From assembly GCF_030530945.1 (NCBI RefSeq), contig NZ_JAUMTZ010000006.1:1-42260 (forward strand): a stretch of DNA of 42,260 bases, written 5' to 3'. Position 1 is the first letter of the stretch; every line of letters begins with the position of its first letter. The notes beneath the pieces are model-generated. The model saw nothing but the letters and a program-made list of their open reading frames with translations, had not been told where the DNA came from and did not search any database. Position numbers and translations under genes: made by a program. Shown here piece after piece: positions 8,520-18,043 of this stretch. The stretch is from Kocuria sp. (GTDB lineage: Bacteria > Actinomycetota > Actinomycetes > Actinomycetales > Micrococcaceae).

Positions 8520-8593
8520 AGCCCCCTGCCGGATTCGAACCGGCGACCCTCTGTTTACAAGACAGATGCTCTGGCCAGCTGAGCTAAGGGGGC
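8520..8593 (-). tRNA. tRNA-Thr (anticodon UGU)
   Basis: Read on the minus strand it folds as a standard cloverleaf. The acceptor arm is GCCCCCT/AGGGGGC, the D arm contains AGCTCAGCTGG, the anticodon stem is TCTGT/ACAGA with loop CTTGTAA, and the T-arm contains GGTTCGAATCC. The anticodon TGT decodes ACA threonine codons. The discriminator base is U. The 3' CCA is not encoded, as is usual in many actinobacteria. Confidence 0.95.
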
Positions 8594-8763
8594 CTGCCCG
8601 GTCGCGGGGACCGGGTGGACCGCTCCATGGTACTGGGCCGGGGCCCCCGGCGCACGCGGCGGGCAGACGTGGCCCGGCGGCGTCGTCCCGGGGCGTGGCA
8701 GACCCGTGGTGAGGCAGGCATAACTCACTATCCCCGGCGCGGGAAAAGTGCTTCCATGAAGCC

Positions 8764-9267
8764 ATGGAAATTCGAGGCGCATTCGCACAGGCAGTCAACG
8801 ACCAGATCACCATGGAGCTGCAGGCCAGCGTGGTGTACCGCCAGCTGTCCATCCAGATGGAGGTGGCCAGCCTCCCCGGTTTCGCGCAGTGGTTCCGTGC
8901 CCAGGCACAGGAGGAGGTCACCCACGCCGAGAAGTTCATCGACCACATGGTGGACCGCGGCGGTCAGCCCCAGATCGAGGACATGGCGAGCCCTCGCATC
9001 GAGGACACCTCTGTGCTGGGCTGCTTCGAGGCGGCGCTGGCCCACGAGCGGAAGGTCTCCGAGTCCATCCGCGGCCTGTACCGCCTGGCCCAGGAGGAGG
9101 GGGACATCGACGCCATGCCCCTGCTGCACTGGTTCATCTCGGAGCAGATCGAGGAGGAGGCCACCGTGGAGGAGATCTGCGACCAGGTGCGCCTGGTGCA
9201 CAACGACGGCCCGGGCCTGCTGCGACTGGACAACGAGCTGGGCGCCCGCGAGGTCGAGGCGGAGTGA
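8764..9267 (+). CDS. Non-haem bacterial ferritin
   Basis: Iron-storage protein of the FtnA/BfrB type, 167 residues, a four-helix bundle that forms a 24-subunit shell. Ferroxidase residues match those of E. coli FtnA shifted by one: Glu18, Glu51, His54, Glu95, Gln128 and Glu131. There is no methionine haem ligand at the expected bacterioferritin position, which favours ferritin over bacterioferritin. The ATG at 8764 has no good Shine-Dalgarno. An out-of-frame ATG lies eight bases before it. I looked for an IdeR box in 8594-8763 and found none, although ferritin genes in this phylum are often IdeR-activated. A hairpin follows. Confidence 0.93.
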   Translation: MEIRGAFAQAVNDQITMELQASVVYRQLSIQMEVASLPGFAQWFRAQAQEEVTHAEKFIDHMVDRGGQPQIEDMASPRIEDTSVLGCFEAALAHERKVSESIRGLYRLAQEEGDIDAMPLLHWFISEQIEEEATVEEICDQVRLVHNDGPGLLRLDNELGAREVEAE

Positions 9268-9306
9268 GCCCGGCGCGGCCGTTCACCTGAGCCGCGCACA
9301 CGGAAG

Positions 9307-9336
9307 AGGCCCGCACACTCCGGGGTGTGCGGGCCT
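9307..9336. terminator. Hairpin between convergent ferritin and TIGR03085 genes
   Basis: AGGCCCGCACAC (9307-9318) pairs perfectly with GTGTGCGGGCCT (9325-9336). It lacks a T tract on either side but sits midway between two convergent genes and probably ends both transcripts. Confidence 0.65.
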
Positions 9337-9368
9337 CCGCCACGGGTACCGACGGCACCGGAGCAGGA

Positions 9369-9983
9369 CTACTCCTGGGTGATCTCCACAGCGGCCTGCT
9401 CGCGGCGGCCGAAGGCCCACAGCAGCAGCTCCGAGGGCTCACCGCGCACGATCTTCACCTTCCGTGCGTTCTTCTTGCCGCCGCGCACCGAGCCGAAACC
9501 GGCCGCGAGCAGCACCACGGACTCGTCCTCCTTGCGCAGCATCATGGACCCGCCGAAGGAGAGCATGGCCCACAGGGCCTTCTGCTCGTCGTTGAGCAGC
9601 TGCCGGGGGTGCCACTGCGGCTGGGCGCGGCGCACGTCCTCGTGGTGGACGAAGAACTCGCCCGTGTTCATGCGCTTGTCCAGCGCGGACCAGCGTCCGG
9701 GGGAGTGCAGCGGCGGGCGCTCCACGAGGTTCACCAGCTCCTCCCAGGGCAGCTCCCGGTACTCGGAGTCCACGGTCTTCGCGTGTGCGCCCAGCAGGGG
9801 CAGCTTGGGCGCGAACATTCCGGGGACGGCGTCCGGACGGGCGTCCCTGATGGCCAGGTGGACGGCGAGGTCCCGGGTGTTCCAGCCCTCGCACAGCGTG
9901 GGCGCGTCAGGGCCCACGCGGCGCAGCAGGGCGGCGAGGTGGCGGCGTTCGACATTGGCGAAGTTGGTCACGAGAACATCCAT
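9369..9983 (-). CDS. TIGR03085 family metal-binding protein (DinB-like)
   Basis: Protein of 204 residues of the actinobacterial TIGR03085 group, related to the mycothiol-dependent maleylpyruvate isomerase N-terminal and DinB four-helix fold. Typical blocks are the ERRHLAALLRRVGPDAPTLC start followed by GWNTRDLAVHLAIR, and the central HHEDVRRAQP. The histidines in these blocks (LAVHLA and HHED) are the likely metal ligands. A thiol-dependent reaction, perhaps with mycothiol, is suggested by family only. The ATG at 9983 places the conserved helix at the N-terminus. It lies 98 bases downstream of the ABC exporter pair on the same strand and may be transcribed with it. Confidence 0.8.
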   Translation of the reverse strand: MDVLVTNFANVERRHLAALLRRVGPDAPTLCEGWNTRDLAVHLAIRDARPDAVPGMFAPKLPLLGAHAKTVDSEYRELPWEELVNLVERPPLHSPGRWSALDKRMNTGEFFVHHEDVRRAQPQWHPRQLLNDEQKALWAMLSFGGSMMLRKEDESVVLLAAGFGSVRGGKKNARKVKIVRGEPSELLLWAFGRREQAAVEITQE

Positions 9984-10081
9984 TCTGTGGGGTTGACCTT
10001 CAGCACCACGGTAGAGCCGCTCGGCCGTTCCCGCCACCAGGATGGCGCGTGCGACGGCGCCCGGGGCGCCCGGGCGCCGGC

Positions 10082-12025
10082 TCAGGTGGCGGGCCCGTCC
10101 GCGGAACCCCCATCCGGTGCGGCGGAGTTGAACTGGGCCTCGTAGAGGGCGGCGTACGCGCCGTCGGCCTCGACCAGCTCCGCGTGGGAGCCCTGCTCCA
10201 CGATCCGCCCGGACTGCATCACGAGGATCGTGTCCGCGTCCCGGATGGTGGACAGCCGGTGGGCGATCACGAAGGACGTGCGCTGCTCGCGCAGCGCCGC
10301 CATGGCCTTCTGCACGAGGAGTTCTGTGCGCGTGTCCACGGCGGAGGTGGCCTCGTCCAGGATGAGCAGCGAGGGCTGGGACAGGAAGGCCCGGGCAATG
10401 GTGATCAGCTGCTTCTCCCCGGCGGAGACCGATGAGCCGTCCTCCGAGATGACCGTATCGTAGCCCTCCGGCAGGGCCCGCACGAAGCGGTCCACGTAAG
10501 TGGCGCGGGCCGCCTCGAGCACCTCCTCGTCGGTGGCGTCCTGGCGACCGAAGCGGATGTTCTCCCTGATGGTGCCGTGGAACAGCCACGCGTCCTGCAG
10601 CACCATGCCCACCTGGGAGCGCAGGTCGTCGCGCGCGAGGTCCCTGATGTCGATGCCGTCCAGGGTGATGCGCCCGGCGTCGATCTCGTAGAAGCGCAGG
10701 ACCAGGTTCACCAGGGTGGTCTTGCCTGCCCCCGTGGGCCCCACGATCGCCACGGTCCGTCCGGGCTCCACCCGGAACGTGAGGTCCTCGATCATGGGGC
10801 GCTCGCCGCGCGCCAGGCCCGCCTTGTCGTAAGAGAAGTCCACGTGCTCGAAGCGCACCTCGCCGCGCAACCGCTCGGGCAGGTGTGCGGTGGGCAGCTC
10901 CGGCTCCTGCTCGGTCGCGTCCAGCAGCTCGAACGTGCGTTCCGCGGAGGCCACGCCGGACTGCAGCTGGGTGGCCATCCCCGCCAGCTGGGACAGGGGC
11001 TGGGTGAACTCCCTGGAGTACTGGATGAACGCGGTGGCGTCCCCGAGGCTCAGCTGGCCCGTGGCCACGCGCAGCCCGCCCATCACAGCGATCCCCACGT
11101 AGGAGAGGTAGGAGACGAACTGCATCACGGGCATGATGGTCCCGGACAGGAACTGGGCGCCGAAGGCCGCTCGGTAGAGCTGCTCGTTGCGCTCGTCGAA
11201 CTGGGCCTGGGACTGCGCCTGGCGGCCGTAGGCGTGAACCAGCTCGTGGCCGGAGAAGGACTCCTCGATGTGGCCGTTGAGCTCACCGGTGGCCTGCCAC
11301 TGCTGCTTGAACATCTTCTGGGACCGGGTGCCGATCACCCCGGCGGCCACCGCGGACAGCGGCAGGGCTACGAGCGCCACCAGCGCCATCTGCCACGAGA
11401 CCACGAACATCATGACCAGGATGCCCACCACGGTGAGGGCCTGCTCCACCAGCTGGGAGAAGGTCTGCTGCAGGGCGGTCTGGATGTTGTCCACGTCGTT
11501 GGTCACCCGGGACATCACGTCTCCGCGCCGGCGGGTGTCGAAGTAGGAGAGGGGCAGGGCGTTGAGCTTGCGCTCCACCTCCTCCCGCAGGTCGTACACC
11601 ACTCGCATGACCACGCGGTTGAGCACGTATCCCTGCAGCCACATGAGGAACGAGGCCAGGGTGTACAGCGCGAGCACGGTGAGGATCAGGGTGCCCAGCC
11701 GGGAGAAGTCCACGCCCTGTCCCGGCACCAGGTGCATGGCGGAGACCATGTCCGCCATGGTGTCCTGGCCCTGCGCCCGCATGCCGGCCTCCACCTGGGC
11801 CTGCGTGGTGCCCGCGGGCAGGGATTTTCCGACGACGCCCGCGAAGATCACGTCCATGGCGCGCCCCAGCACGCGCGGCGCCCACACGGTGAGCGCCACG
11901 GAGGCCACCACGGCCGCGACCACCAGGGTGAGGGCGGCCCGGTGCGGGGCCATGAGCTTCACCAGCCGCACGGTGGAGGGCCAGAAGCGCTGCGGCTTCC
12001 GGGCCGGTTCCTGTGTCTCGCTCAC
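10082..12025 (-). CDS. ABC exporter half-transporter, consensus Walker B subunit
   Basis: Type IV (exporter-fold) ABC half-transporter of 647 residues, with six N-terminal membrane helices and a C-terminal ATPase. Walker A is GPTGAGKTT near residue 430, Walker B LLILDEATSAVD near 555 has a normal catalytic Glu, and the H-loop is VIAHRLSTI. The signature is VSAGEKQ near 533 instead of LSGGQ, so the site it contributes to its partner is degenerate. A long extracytoplasmic loop follows the first helix. The GTG at 12025 overlaps the stop of the upstream ABC gene by four bases (GTGA), so the two proteins are made together as a heterodimer. The substrate (drug, lipid or peptide) cannot be read from sequence. 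Confidence 0.92.
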   Translation of the reverse strand: MSETQEPARKPQRFWPSTVRLVKLMAPHRAALTLVVAAVVASVALTVWAPRVLGRAMDVIFAGVVGKSLPAGTTQAQVEAGMRAQGQDTMADMVSAMHLVPGQGVDFSRLGTLILTVLALYTLASFLMWLQGYVLNRVVMRVVYDLREEVERKLNALPLSYFDTRRRGDVMSRVTNDVDNIQTALQQTFSQLVEQALTVVGILVMMFVVSWQMALVALVALPLSAVAAGVIGTRSQKMFKQQWQATGELNGHIEESFSGHELVHAYGRQAQSQAQFDERNEQLYRAAFGAQFLSGTIMPVMQFVSYLSYVGIAVMGGLRVATGQLSLGDATAFIQYSREFTQPLSQLAGMATQLQSGVASAERTFELLDATEQEPELPTAHLPERLRGEVRFEHVDFSYDKAGLARGERPMIEDLTFRVEPGRTVAIVGPTGAGKTTLVNLVLRFYEIDAGRITLDGIDIRDLARDDLRSQVGMVLQDAWLFHGTIRENIRFGRQDATDEEVLEAARATYVDRFVRALPEGYDTVISEDGSSVSAGEKQLITIARAFLSQPSLLILDEATSAVDTRTELLVQKAMAALREQRTSFVIAHRLSTIRDADTILVMQSGRIVEQGSHAELVEADGAYAALYEAQFNSAAPDGGSADGPAT

Positions 12026-13767
12026 GCGTCGCCTCCAGTGGTCTGTTCGGCCGAGAGCTGTGACGTGACGATCTCCCGGTAGGTCTCGCTCTGGGCGAGG
12101 AGCTGCTCGTGGGTGCCGCGGTCGATGATCCGTCCGTGGTCCAGGACCAGGATCAGGTCCGCGTCCACGATGGAGGAGATCCGCTGCGCCACGGTGACGA
12201 CCGTGGCGTGGCGGGTCACCGGGCCCAGCGCCGCGCGCAGCCGGGCGTCCGTGGCCACGTCCAGCGCGGAGAAGGAGTCGTCGAAGACGTAGACCTCCGG
12301 GCGGGCTACGAGGGCGCGTGCGATGCTGAGCCGCTGGCGCTGCCCGCCGGAGACGTTGGTGCCGCCCTGCGACACGGGGGAGTCCAGGCCCTCGGGCATC
12401 TCGCGGACGAAGTCCTCGGCCTGGGCAACACGCAGGGCCGCCCACAGCTCCTCGTCAGTGGCGTCCTCGCGGCCGAAGCGCAGGTTGCTCGCCACGGTCC
12501 CCGCGAACAGGAAGGGCCGCTGCGGCACGAGGCCGATCCGCCCGGCGAGGTCCTCCGGTGCGTAGTCCCGCAGGGAGACACCGTCCAGCAGCACCTCCCC
12601 GCTCACGGGGTCCAGCAGGCGGGGGATGAGACTCACCAGGGTGCTCTTCCCGGAACCCGTGGCGCCCACCACCGCCACCGTGCGCCCGGGCTCGGCGGAG
12701 AAGCTGATCCCGTCCAGCACGGGGTCCTCCGCGCCGGGGTACTGGAAGGTGACGTCGCGGAACCGCAGCCGCCCCTCGGGACGCGGCGTCGGTGCGGGCT
12801 CCCGAGGGGGGTGCATGCTCGGCTCGGTGTCCAGGACCTCGGTGATGCGCTCGGCGCACACCACGGCCCGGGGGATCATCATGAACATGAAGGTGGCCAT
12901 CATCACCGCCATGAGGATCTGCAGCATGTACTGCAGGAACGCGGTCAGTGCGCCCACCTCGATCTGCCCCTGGTCCACCCGGTGCCCGCCGAACCACAGC
13001 ACCGCGGCGGTGGCCAGGTGCATGACCATGTTGATCACCGGGAACAGCAGCACGAAGAGGGACCCGATGCGCAGGGAGATCTCCGTGAGGTCCTGGTTGG
13101 CGCGCCGGAAGCGCTGCGTCTCGAAGGGCTCCTTGACGAAGGCCCGGATGACCCGGATGCCGGTGATCTGCTCCCGCAGCACGCCGTTGATGGTGTCCAG
13201 GCGTTCCTGCATGGTGCGGAACCACGGCATGAGCCGTGAGACCACGAATCCCAGCAGCACGCCCATGACCGGGATGGAGACCCACACGAGCCAGGACAGC
13301 CCGGGGTCCTCCCGCACGGCCATGACGACGCCGCCGATGCACATGATGGGTGCCATCACCATGAAGTTCAGGCCCATGAGGGTGAGCATCTGGATCTGCT
13401 GGACGTCGTTGGTGTTGCGGGTGATCAGGGAGGGGGCGCCGAAGGTCCCGACCTCCCTGGCGCTGAACGTGGCGACCTTGCGGTAGACGTCCGCCCTCAG
13501 GTCCCGCCCCTGTCCGACGGCGGTGCGGGCCCCGCACCACACGGCCGCGACCGCCGCCACCACCTGGCCCAGGGCCACGGTGAGCATCACGGCTCCCGTG
13601 CGCCAGATGTAGTCCGTGTCCCCGCGGGTCACGCCGTTGTCGATGATCCGGGCGTTGAGGCTTGGCAGGTAGAGGGAGGCGATCGTGGAGAGCAGCTGGA
13701 AGACGAGGACGCCCACCACCCAGGGCAGGTACGGACGGAGGGACGTGCGCAGCAGACGCAGCAGCAT
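12022..13767 (-). CDS. ABC exporter half-transporter, degenerate ATP-site subunit
   Basis: Partner of the following ABC gene, 581 residues, with six membrane helices then an ATPase domain. Walker A is GATGSGKST near residue 369 and the signature VSGGQRQ near 472 is intact. Walker B reads VYVFDDSFSALD near 492, with Asp in place of the catalytic Glu, and the switch loop is TVAQRIS with Gln in place of His. These are the classic marks of the subunit that forms the non-hydrolysing ATP site in heterodimeric exporters such as TM287/288. The ATG at 13767 is chosen over upstream in-frame starts because it puts the first membrane helix close to the N-terminus and has AGGATC upstream. A TATATT -10 candidate lies at 13818-13823 on the minus strand. 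Confidence 0.92.
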   Translation of the reverse strand: MLLRLLRTSLRPYLPWVVGVLVFQLLSTIASLYLPSLNARIIDNGVTRGDTDYIWRTGAVMLTVALGQVVAAVAAVWCGARTAVGQGRDLRADVYRKVATFSAREVGTFGAPSLITRNTNDVQQIQMLTLMGLNFMVMAPIMCIGGVVMAVREDPGLSWLVWVSIPVMGVLLGFVVSRLMPWFRTMQERLDTINGVLREQITGIRVIRAFVKEPFETQRFRRANQDLTEISLRIGSLFVLLFPVINMVMHLATAAVLWFGGHRVDQGQIEVGALTAFLQYMLQILMAVMMATFMFMMIPRAVVCAERITEVLDTEPSMHPPREPAPTPRPEGRLRFRDVTFQYPGAEDPVLDGISFSAEPGRTVAVVGATGSGKSTLVSLIPRLLDPVSGEVLLDGVSLRDYAPEDLAGRIGLVPQRPFLFAGTVASNLRFGREDATDEELWAALRVAQAEDFVREMPEGLDSPVSQGGTNVSGGQRQRLSIARALVARPEVYVFDDSFSALDVATDARLRAALGPVTRHATVVTVAQRISSIVDADLILVLDHGRIIDRGTHEQLLAQSETYREIVTSQLSAEQTTGGDA

Positions 13768-13943
13768 GGTGATGGATCCTGACGCAGAACGGCGGGGGCG
13801 GAGCCGGTGACGCGCCCAATATACGTGGCGCATCACGGGGAGGCGGCGCCGATGTGGGATGGGGGCTGGAAAAACCACACGAACAGACATAAGCTCACAT
13901 CCACAGGGGCGCCACCATCGCCGCCCCGGGCCGTGAGGTGAGG

Positions 13944-14735
13944 ATGTTCGCAGCAGAACGCCACGAGGAGATCGCTCGTACGGTGACCCGCGAGCGCCGT
14001 GTCAACGGCGCGGACCTCGCCCAGCGGTTCCAGGTGACCATGGAGACCGTCCGCCGCGACCTGGCCGTCCTGGAGAGCCAGGGTCGGCTGCGCCGGGTGC
14101 ACGGCGGTGCCGTCTCGGTGGACCAGTCCACGAGCGGCGAGCAGGGCATGGACTCGCGCCAGCGCCAGGCCGCCGCGGAGAAGCAGCGCATCGCCCACAG
14201 GGCGCTGGACCTGCTGCGCCACGCCGGGGCCGGTGCCGTGGTGCTGGACGCCGGAACCACGGTGGAGGCGCTCGCGGAGCTCCTGCTGCGCCGCGACAAC
14301 CACCTGCCGAGTGGGCAGGAGCAGCTTGTCATCACCCACGCCCTGCACATCGCGGCGAAGCTCGCGGACGCCCAGGGGGTGGGCCTGGAACTGGTCGGGG
14401 GCCGGATCCGCAAGCTCACATGGGCCGCCACGGGCTCCCGGGCCGCCCAGCACTACGACCAGCTGCGACCGGATCTCGCCTTCGTGGGCTGCAACGGCGC
14501 CCACGCGCGCTTCGGGCTCTCCACCCCGGACCCCATCGAGGCCGTGGTGAAGTCTGCGATCGTGCAGGCCGCCCGCCGCGTGGTGGTGCTGTGCGACTCC
14601 AGCAAGCAGGACCAGGAGACGCTGACCCGTTTCTGCGCCCTGGAACAGATCGACACGTTCATCACCGACCGGGCTCCCACGGGGGATCTGGCTCAGGCCC
14701 TCGAAGACGCAGATGTGGAAGTGGTTCTCGCATGA
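13944..14735 (+). CDS. fruR: DeoR-family regulator of the fructose operon
   Basis: Regulator of 263 residues. The N-terminal DeoR helix-turn-helix covers about residues 4-57 (VNGADLAQRFQVTMETVRRDL, then LRRVHGGA). The C-terminal sugar-phosphate-sensing domain carries VVLDAGTTVEAL. It probably represses the fru genes and responds to fructose-1-phosphate, by analogy with other fruR-fruK-fruA operons. The ATG at 13944 is preceded at once by GAGGTGAGG; a GTG at 13938 is an alternative. Its stop overlaps the fruK start in ATGA. The upstream region at 13870-13905 is unusually AT-rich for the window and may hold the promoter and operator. Confidence 0.88.
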   Translation: MFAAERHEEIARTVTRERRVNGADLAQRFQVTMETVRRDLAVLESQGRLRRVHGGAVSVDQSTSGEQGMDSRQRQAAAEKQRIAHRALDLLRHAGAGAVVLDAGTTVEALAELLLRRDNHLPSGQEQLVITHALHIAAKLADAQGVGLELVGGRIRKLTWAATGSRAAQHYDQLRPDLAFVGCNGAHARFGLSTPDPIEAVVKSAIVQAARRVVVLCDSSKQDQETLTRFCALEQIDTFITDRAPTGDLAQALEDADVEVVLA

Positions 14736-15703
14736 TCATCACCCTGACCCTCAACCCCTCCGTGGACCGCACGGTGGACCTCCCGGGCCCGCTGGCCCGG
14801 GGTGACGTGCAGCGCGCGTCCGGCACCCGCCAGGACCCGGGCGGCAAGGGCGTGAACATCTCCCGCGCCCTGTGCGCCAGCGGCGTGGACACCGTGGCCG
14901 TGGCCCCGGGCGATCCCACGGACCCCCTGTTCGCGGGGCTCGACGCCGCGGGCGTGCGCTACGACAACGTGTCCATCGGCGCGCCCATCCGCTCCAACAT
15001 CACCATCACGGAGCCGGACGGGACCACCACCAAGATCAACGAGCCCGGTCCCGTGCTGGACGAGCACACGGTGGAGCGGATCGTGGAGCGCATCGTGAGC
15101 CGTGGGGCGGGAGCCTCCTGGATCGTGTTCGCGGGCTCCGTGCCCCCGGGCCCGGCGCCGGACGTCTACGCCGTGCTCGCCGCGCGGGTGCGCGGCGCGC
15201 TGGGCGCCGCGGCGCCGTCGTTCGCGCTGGACTCCTCCGGTGACCCGCTGCGGGAGGCCCTCGCGCCCGGTGCCGCGGTGTACCCGGACGTGATCAAGCC
15301 GAACGGCCACGAGCTCGCCCAGCTGCTGGGCCGTGAAGACGGCGACGACCTCGAGGCCGATCCGCAGGCCGCCGCCCACGCCGCCGCGGCGCTCGTGGAC
15401 CGGGGCGTGGGCGCTGTGCTGTGCACCCTGGGCGGCAACGGTGCCGTGCTGGTCACCGCAGAGGGTGCCTGGCACGCCCTGCACGAGCCCGTGACCGTGC
15501 GCTCCACGGTGGGCGCCGGCGACAGTGCCCTCACCGGCTACCTCGTGGCCGCGCAGGAGGGCGCCCCGCCCGAGGAGTGCCTGCGCCGAGCCGTGGCCCA
15601 CGGCTCGGCGGCCGCGGCACTGCCCGGGACACAGATGCCCACCGTGGCGGACACCACCCCCGAGGCCGTCCGCGTGACGGCCCTCGAACGGCCCACCGCC
15701 TGA
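14732..15703 (+). CDS. fruK: 1-phosphofructokinase
   Basis: PfkB-family sugar kinase of 323 residues that phosphorylates fructose-1-phosphate from the PTS to fructose-1,6-bisphosphate. The N-terminal block ITLTLNPSVDRTVDL and DPGGKGVNISRAL mark the PfkB substrate site. STVGAGDSALTGY contains the catalytic base Asp264. The ATG overlaps the fruR stop by four bases. A 118-base gap separates it from fruA, still on the same strand and without an obvious terminator. Confidence 0.95.
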   Translation: MIITLTLNPSVDRTVDLPGPLARGDVQRASGTRQDPGGKGVNISRALCASGVDTVAVAPGDPTDPLFAGLDAAGVRYDNVSIGAPIRSNITITEPDGTTTKINEPGPVLDEHTVERIVERIVSRGAGASWIVFAGSVPPGPAPDVYAVLAARVRGALGAAAPSFALDSSGDPLREALAPGAAVYPDVIKPNGHELAQLLGREDGDDLEADPQAAAHAAAALVDRGVGAVLCTLGGNGAVLVTAEGAWHALHEPVTVRSTVGAGDSALTGYLVAAQEGAPPEECLRRAVAHGSAAAALPGTQMPTVADTTPEAVRVTALERPTA

Positions 15704-15821
15704 CAGCCCCGGGGGACGACCGCCGCGCAGCGCGGACCCCGCCCGATCCACCACTGCCCGATCCACCCACCGTTCGATCCACCCACTGCGAGCCCACGGG
15801 CCCGTACCAAGGAGTCCTGAC

Positions 15822-18038
15822 ATGTCGGATCTCATCAACCCCGGCCTGGTCCTGCTGGACCGGGACCTGGGAGCGTCCACGGAGAACGTGATCCGTGAAC
15901 TCGCCGCCACCGTCCACCGGGAGGGTCGCGCGCGGGACGCGGACTCGCTGGCCGCGGACGCGCTCGCCCGCGAGGCCAAGAACGCCACCGGGATCCCCGG
16001 CGGCATCGGCATCCCGCACTGCCGCTCCGAGGCCGTCACGCAGGCCACCCTGGTCATGGCGCGGCTCGCGCCCGCCGTGGACTTCGGCGCCAAGGACGGG
16101 CCCGCGGACATCGTCTTCTTCATCGCGGCTCCCGCGGGCGCGGACCAGGAGCACCTCAAGCTGCTGTCCAAGCTCGCCCGCTCGCTCATGAAGAAGCCGT
16201 TCGTCGCATCCCTGCGCGCCGCCGAGACCCCCGAGGAGGTCGTGGGCATCGTGGACCGCGCCCTCGGCCTGGCCCCGGACGACGCCGCCGCCCAGGAAGG
16301 CGCGTCCGGCACCTCCGGCGCAGCCACGGCTGCCGGGGCCGCCTCCCCGCAGGACGGCGGCGCCGCCTGCTCGGGTGGTGCGACCGCCGCGGGAGCCACC
16401 GCGGTAGGTGCCGCCGGAACCAGCGCCGCAGCCGGAACGGGCGCGGCAGCGGCGGCCGGAGCGGGAACCGGGACCGTGGCAGGGACCGGCGCCGCGGCGT
16501 CGTCGTCCGAGCAGGGTGCCGCGCGCGGACCCCGCCGGATCGTGGCCGTGACCGCGTGCCCCACGGGGATCGCGCACACCTACATGGCCGCGGATGCGCT
16601 GAGCAACACGGCCGAGGAGATGGGCGTGGACCTGCAGGTCGAGACGCAGGGCTCCTCCGGCGCCGCGCGGCTGGACCCGCAGGTGATCGCGGGGGCCGAG
16701 GCCGTCATCTTCGCCACGGACGTGGACGTGCGCGAGCGCTCGCGCGTCGCGGGCCTGCCGTACATCGCCTCCGCGGTCAAGCGCGGGATCGACGAGCCCC
16801 GGGAGATGATCGAGGAGGCGCTCGCCGCGGCGGACGACCCCCGCGCGCCCAAGGTCACCGGCGACGGCACCGAGGCCTCCGCCGCGCTGACAGGCAGTGA
16901 GGGCTGGGGCACGCGGATCCGCAAGGCCGTGATGACCGGCGTGAGCTACATGATCCCCTTCGTGGCCGCGGGCGGTCTGCTCATGGCCATCGCGTTCATC
17001 ATCGCGGACCCCGTCCTGGTGGCGAAGCAGGCCGACGGCATCCTGCAGAGCTCCACCCTGGGCAACCTGGGGGACGTCCCCCTGAACATGTACCTGGGGG
17101 CTGTGCTCTTCAAGATCGGCAACCTGGCGATCAGCCTGCTGGTCCCGGCGCTCGCGGGCTACATCGCCTACGGACTCGCGGACCGGCCCGGCATCGCGCC
17201 CGGCTTCGCCGCGGGCCTGGTGGCCAACTTCATGGGCGCCGGGTTCATCGGCGGCATCGTGGGCGGTCTGCTGGCCGGGCTGTGCGCCTACTGGCTGACC
17301 CTGCCCCGGCTGCCCCGGTGGCTGGGCTCGCTGATGCCCGTGGTGATCATCCCCCTGCTGGCCTCCCTGTTCGCGGGCGGGCTGCTGCTGCTGTTCATCG
17401 GCGGACCGATCGCCGTGTTCATGACCTGGCTGACCGGCCTGCTCTCCGGCATGACCGGCACCTCCGCCGTGGCTCTGGGTGCCGTGCTGGGACTCATGAT
17501 GTGCTCGGACCTGGGCGGTCCCATCAACAAGGTGGCCTACTCCTTCGCCGTGGCCGGCCTGGGCGCGGCAACCGTCACGAACACCGCCCCGCAGGAGATC
17601 ATGGCCGCGGTCATCGCCTCCGGCATGGTGGCCCCCCTGGGCCTGGCCCTGGCCTCCACCGTCCTGGGCCGCAAGTACTTCACCGCCGCAGAGCGGGAGA
17701 ACGGCAAGACCTCGTGGCTGCTGGGAGCCTCCTTCATCTCGGAGGGTGCCATCCCGTTCGCCGCGGCGGACCCCCTGCGCGTGATCCCCGCCACCATGCT
17801 GGGCGGTGCCATCACCGGGGCCATGTCCATGGCCTTCGGCGTGACCTCCGCCGCTCCGCACGGCGGCATCTGGATCCTCCCCGTGATCGGCGGAGCCTTC
17901 GGCTTCGTGCTCTCCATCCTGGTGGGCACCGCGGTGACCGCCGTGGCGGTGACCCTGCTCAAGCGCATCGGGCGCGTGAAGCAGCACGTGGGTGAGGTCC
18001 CGGGGGTTCCCCAGACCGGGCAGACCGTGGAAGCGTGA
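15822..18038 (+). CDS. fruA: PTS fructose transporter subunit IIABC
   Basis: Fused fructose permease of 738 residues that imports and phosphorylates fructose to fructose-1-phosphate. Domain IIA (about 1-150) has the phospho-accepting His66 in GIGIPHCRS. An Ala/Gly-rich linker of about 80 residues (155-235) follows. Domain IIB has Cys246 in VTACPTGIAHTYMAA, and the membrane domain IIC covers about 360-730 with roughly eight to nine helices. An AAGGAG ribosome-binding site stands just before the ATG. Its final TGA overlaps or abuts ptsI. The domain order A-B-C is usual for actinobacterial FruA. Confidence 0.96.
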   Translation: MSDLINPGLVLLDRDLGASTENVIRELAATVHREGRARDADSLAADALAREAKNATGIPGGIGIPHCRSEAVTQATLVMARLAPAVDFGAKDGPADIVFFIAAPAGADQEHLKLLSKLARSLMKKPFVASLRAAETPEEVVGIVDRALGLAPDDAAAQEGASGTSGAATAAGAASPQDGGAACSGGATAAGATAVGAAGTSAAAGTGAAAAAGAGTGTVAGTGAAASSSEQGAARGPRRIVAVTACPTGIAHTYMAADALSNTAEEMGVDLQVETQGSSGAARLDPQVIAGAEAVIFATDVDVRERSRVAGLPYIASAVKRGIDEPREMIEEALAAADDPRAPKVTGDGTEASAALTGSEGWGTRIRKAVMTGVSYMIPFVAAGGLLMAIAFIIADPVLVAKQADGILQSSTLGNLGDVPLNMYLGAVLFKIGNLAISLLVPALAGYIAYGLADRPGIAPGFAAGLVANFMGAGFIGGIVGGLLAGLCAYWLTLPRLPRWLGSLMPVVIIPLLASLFAGGLLLLFIGGPIAVFMTWLTGLLSGMTGTSAVALGAVLGLMMCSDLGGPINKVAYSFAVAGLGAATVTNTAPQEIMAAVIASGMVAPLGLALASTVLGRKYFTAAERENGKTSWLLGASFISEGAIPFAAADPLRVIPATMLGGAITGAMSMAFGVTSAAPHGGIWILPVIGGAFGFVLSILVGTAVTAVAVTLLKRIGRVKQHVGEVPGVPQTGQTVEA

Positions 18039-18043
18039 GGACC

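Noticed and set aside
8594..8763. IdeR box upstream of ferritin
   Set aside because: Searched for TTAGG/CCTAA half-sites; none are arranged as a palindrome, so no iron-box is claimed.
13870..13905. FruR or CRP-like operator before fruR
   Set aside because: The patch is AT-rich and contains CTCACA, but no clear inverted or direct repeat is present, so no site is called.
15531..17987. Very long open frame on the minus strand opposite fruK and fruA
   Set aside because: It has no recognisable domain, is rich in His/Gly/Arg as expected for an antisense frame in GC-rich DNA, and fully overlaps clear PTS genes.
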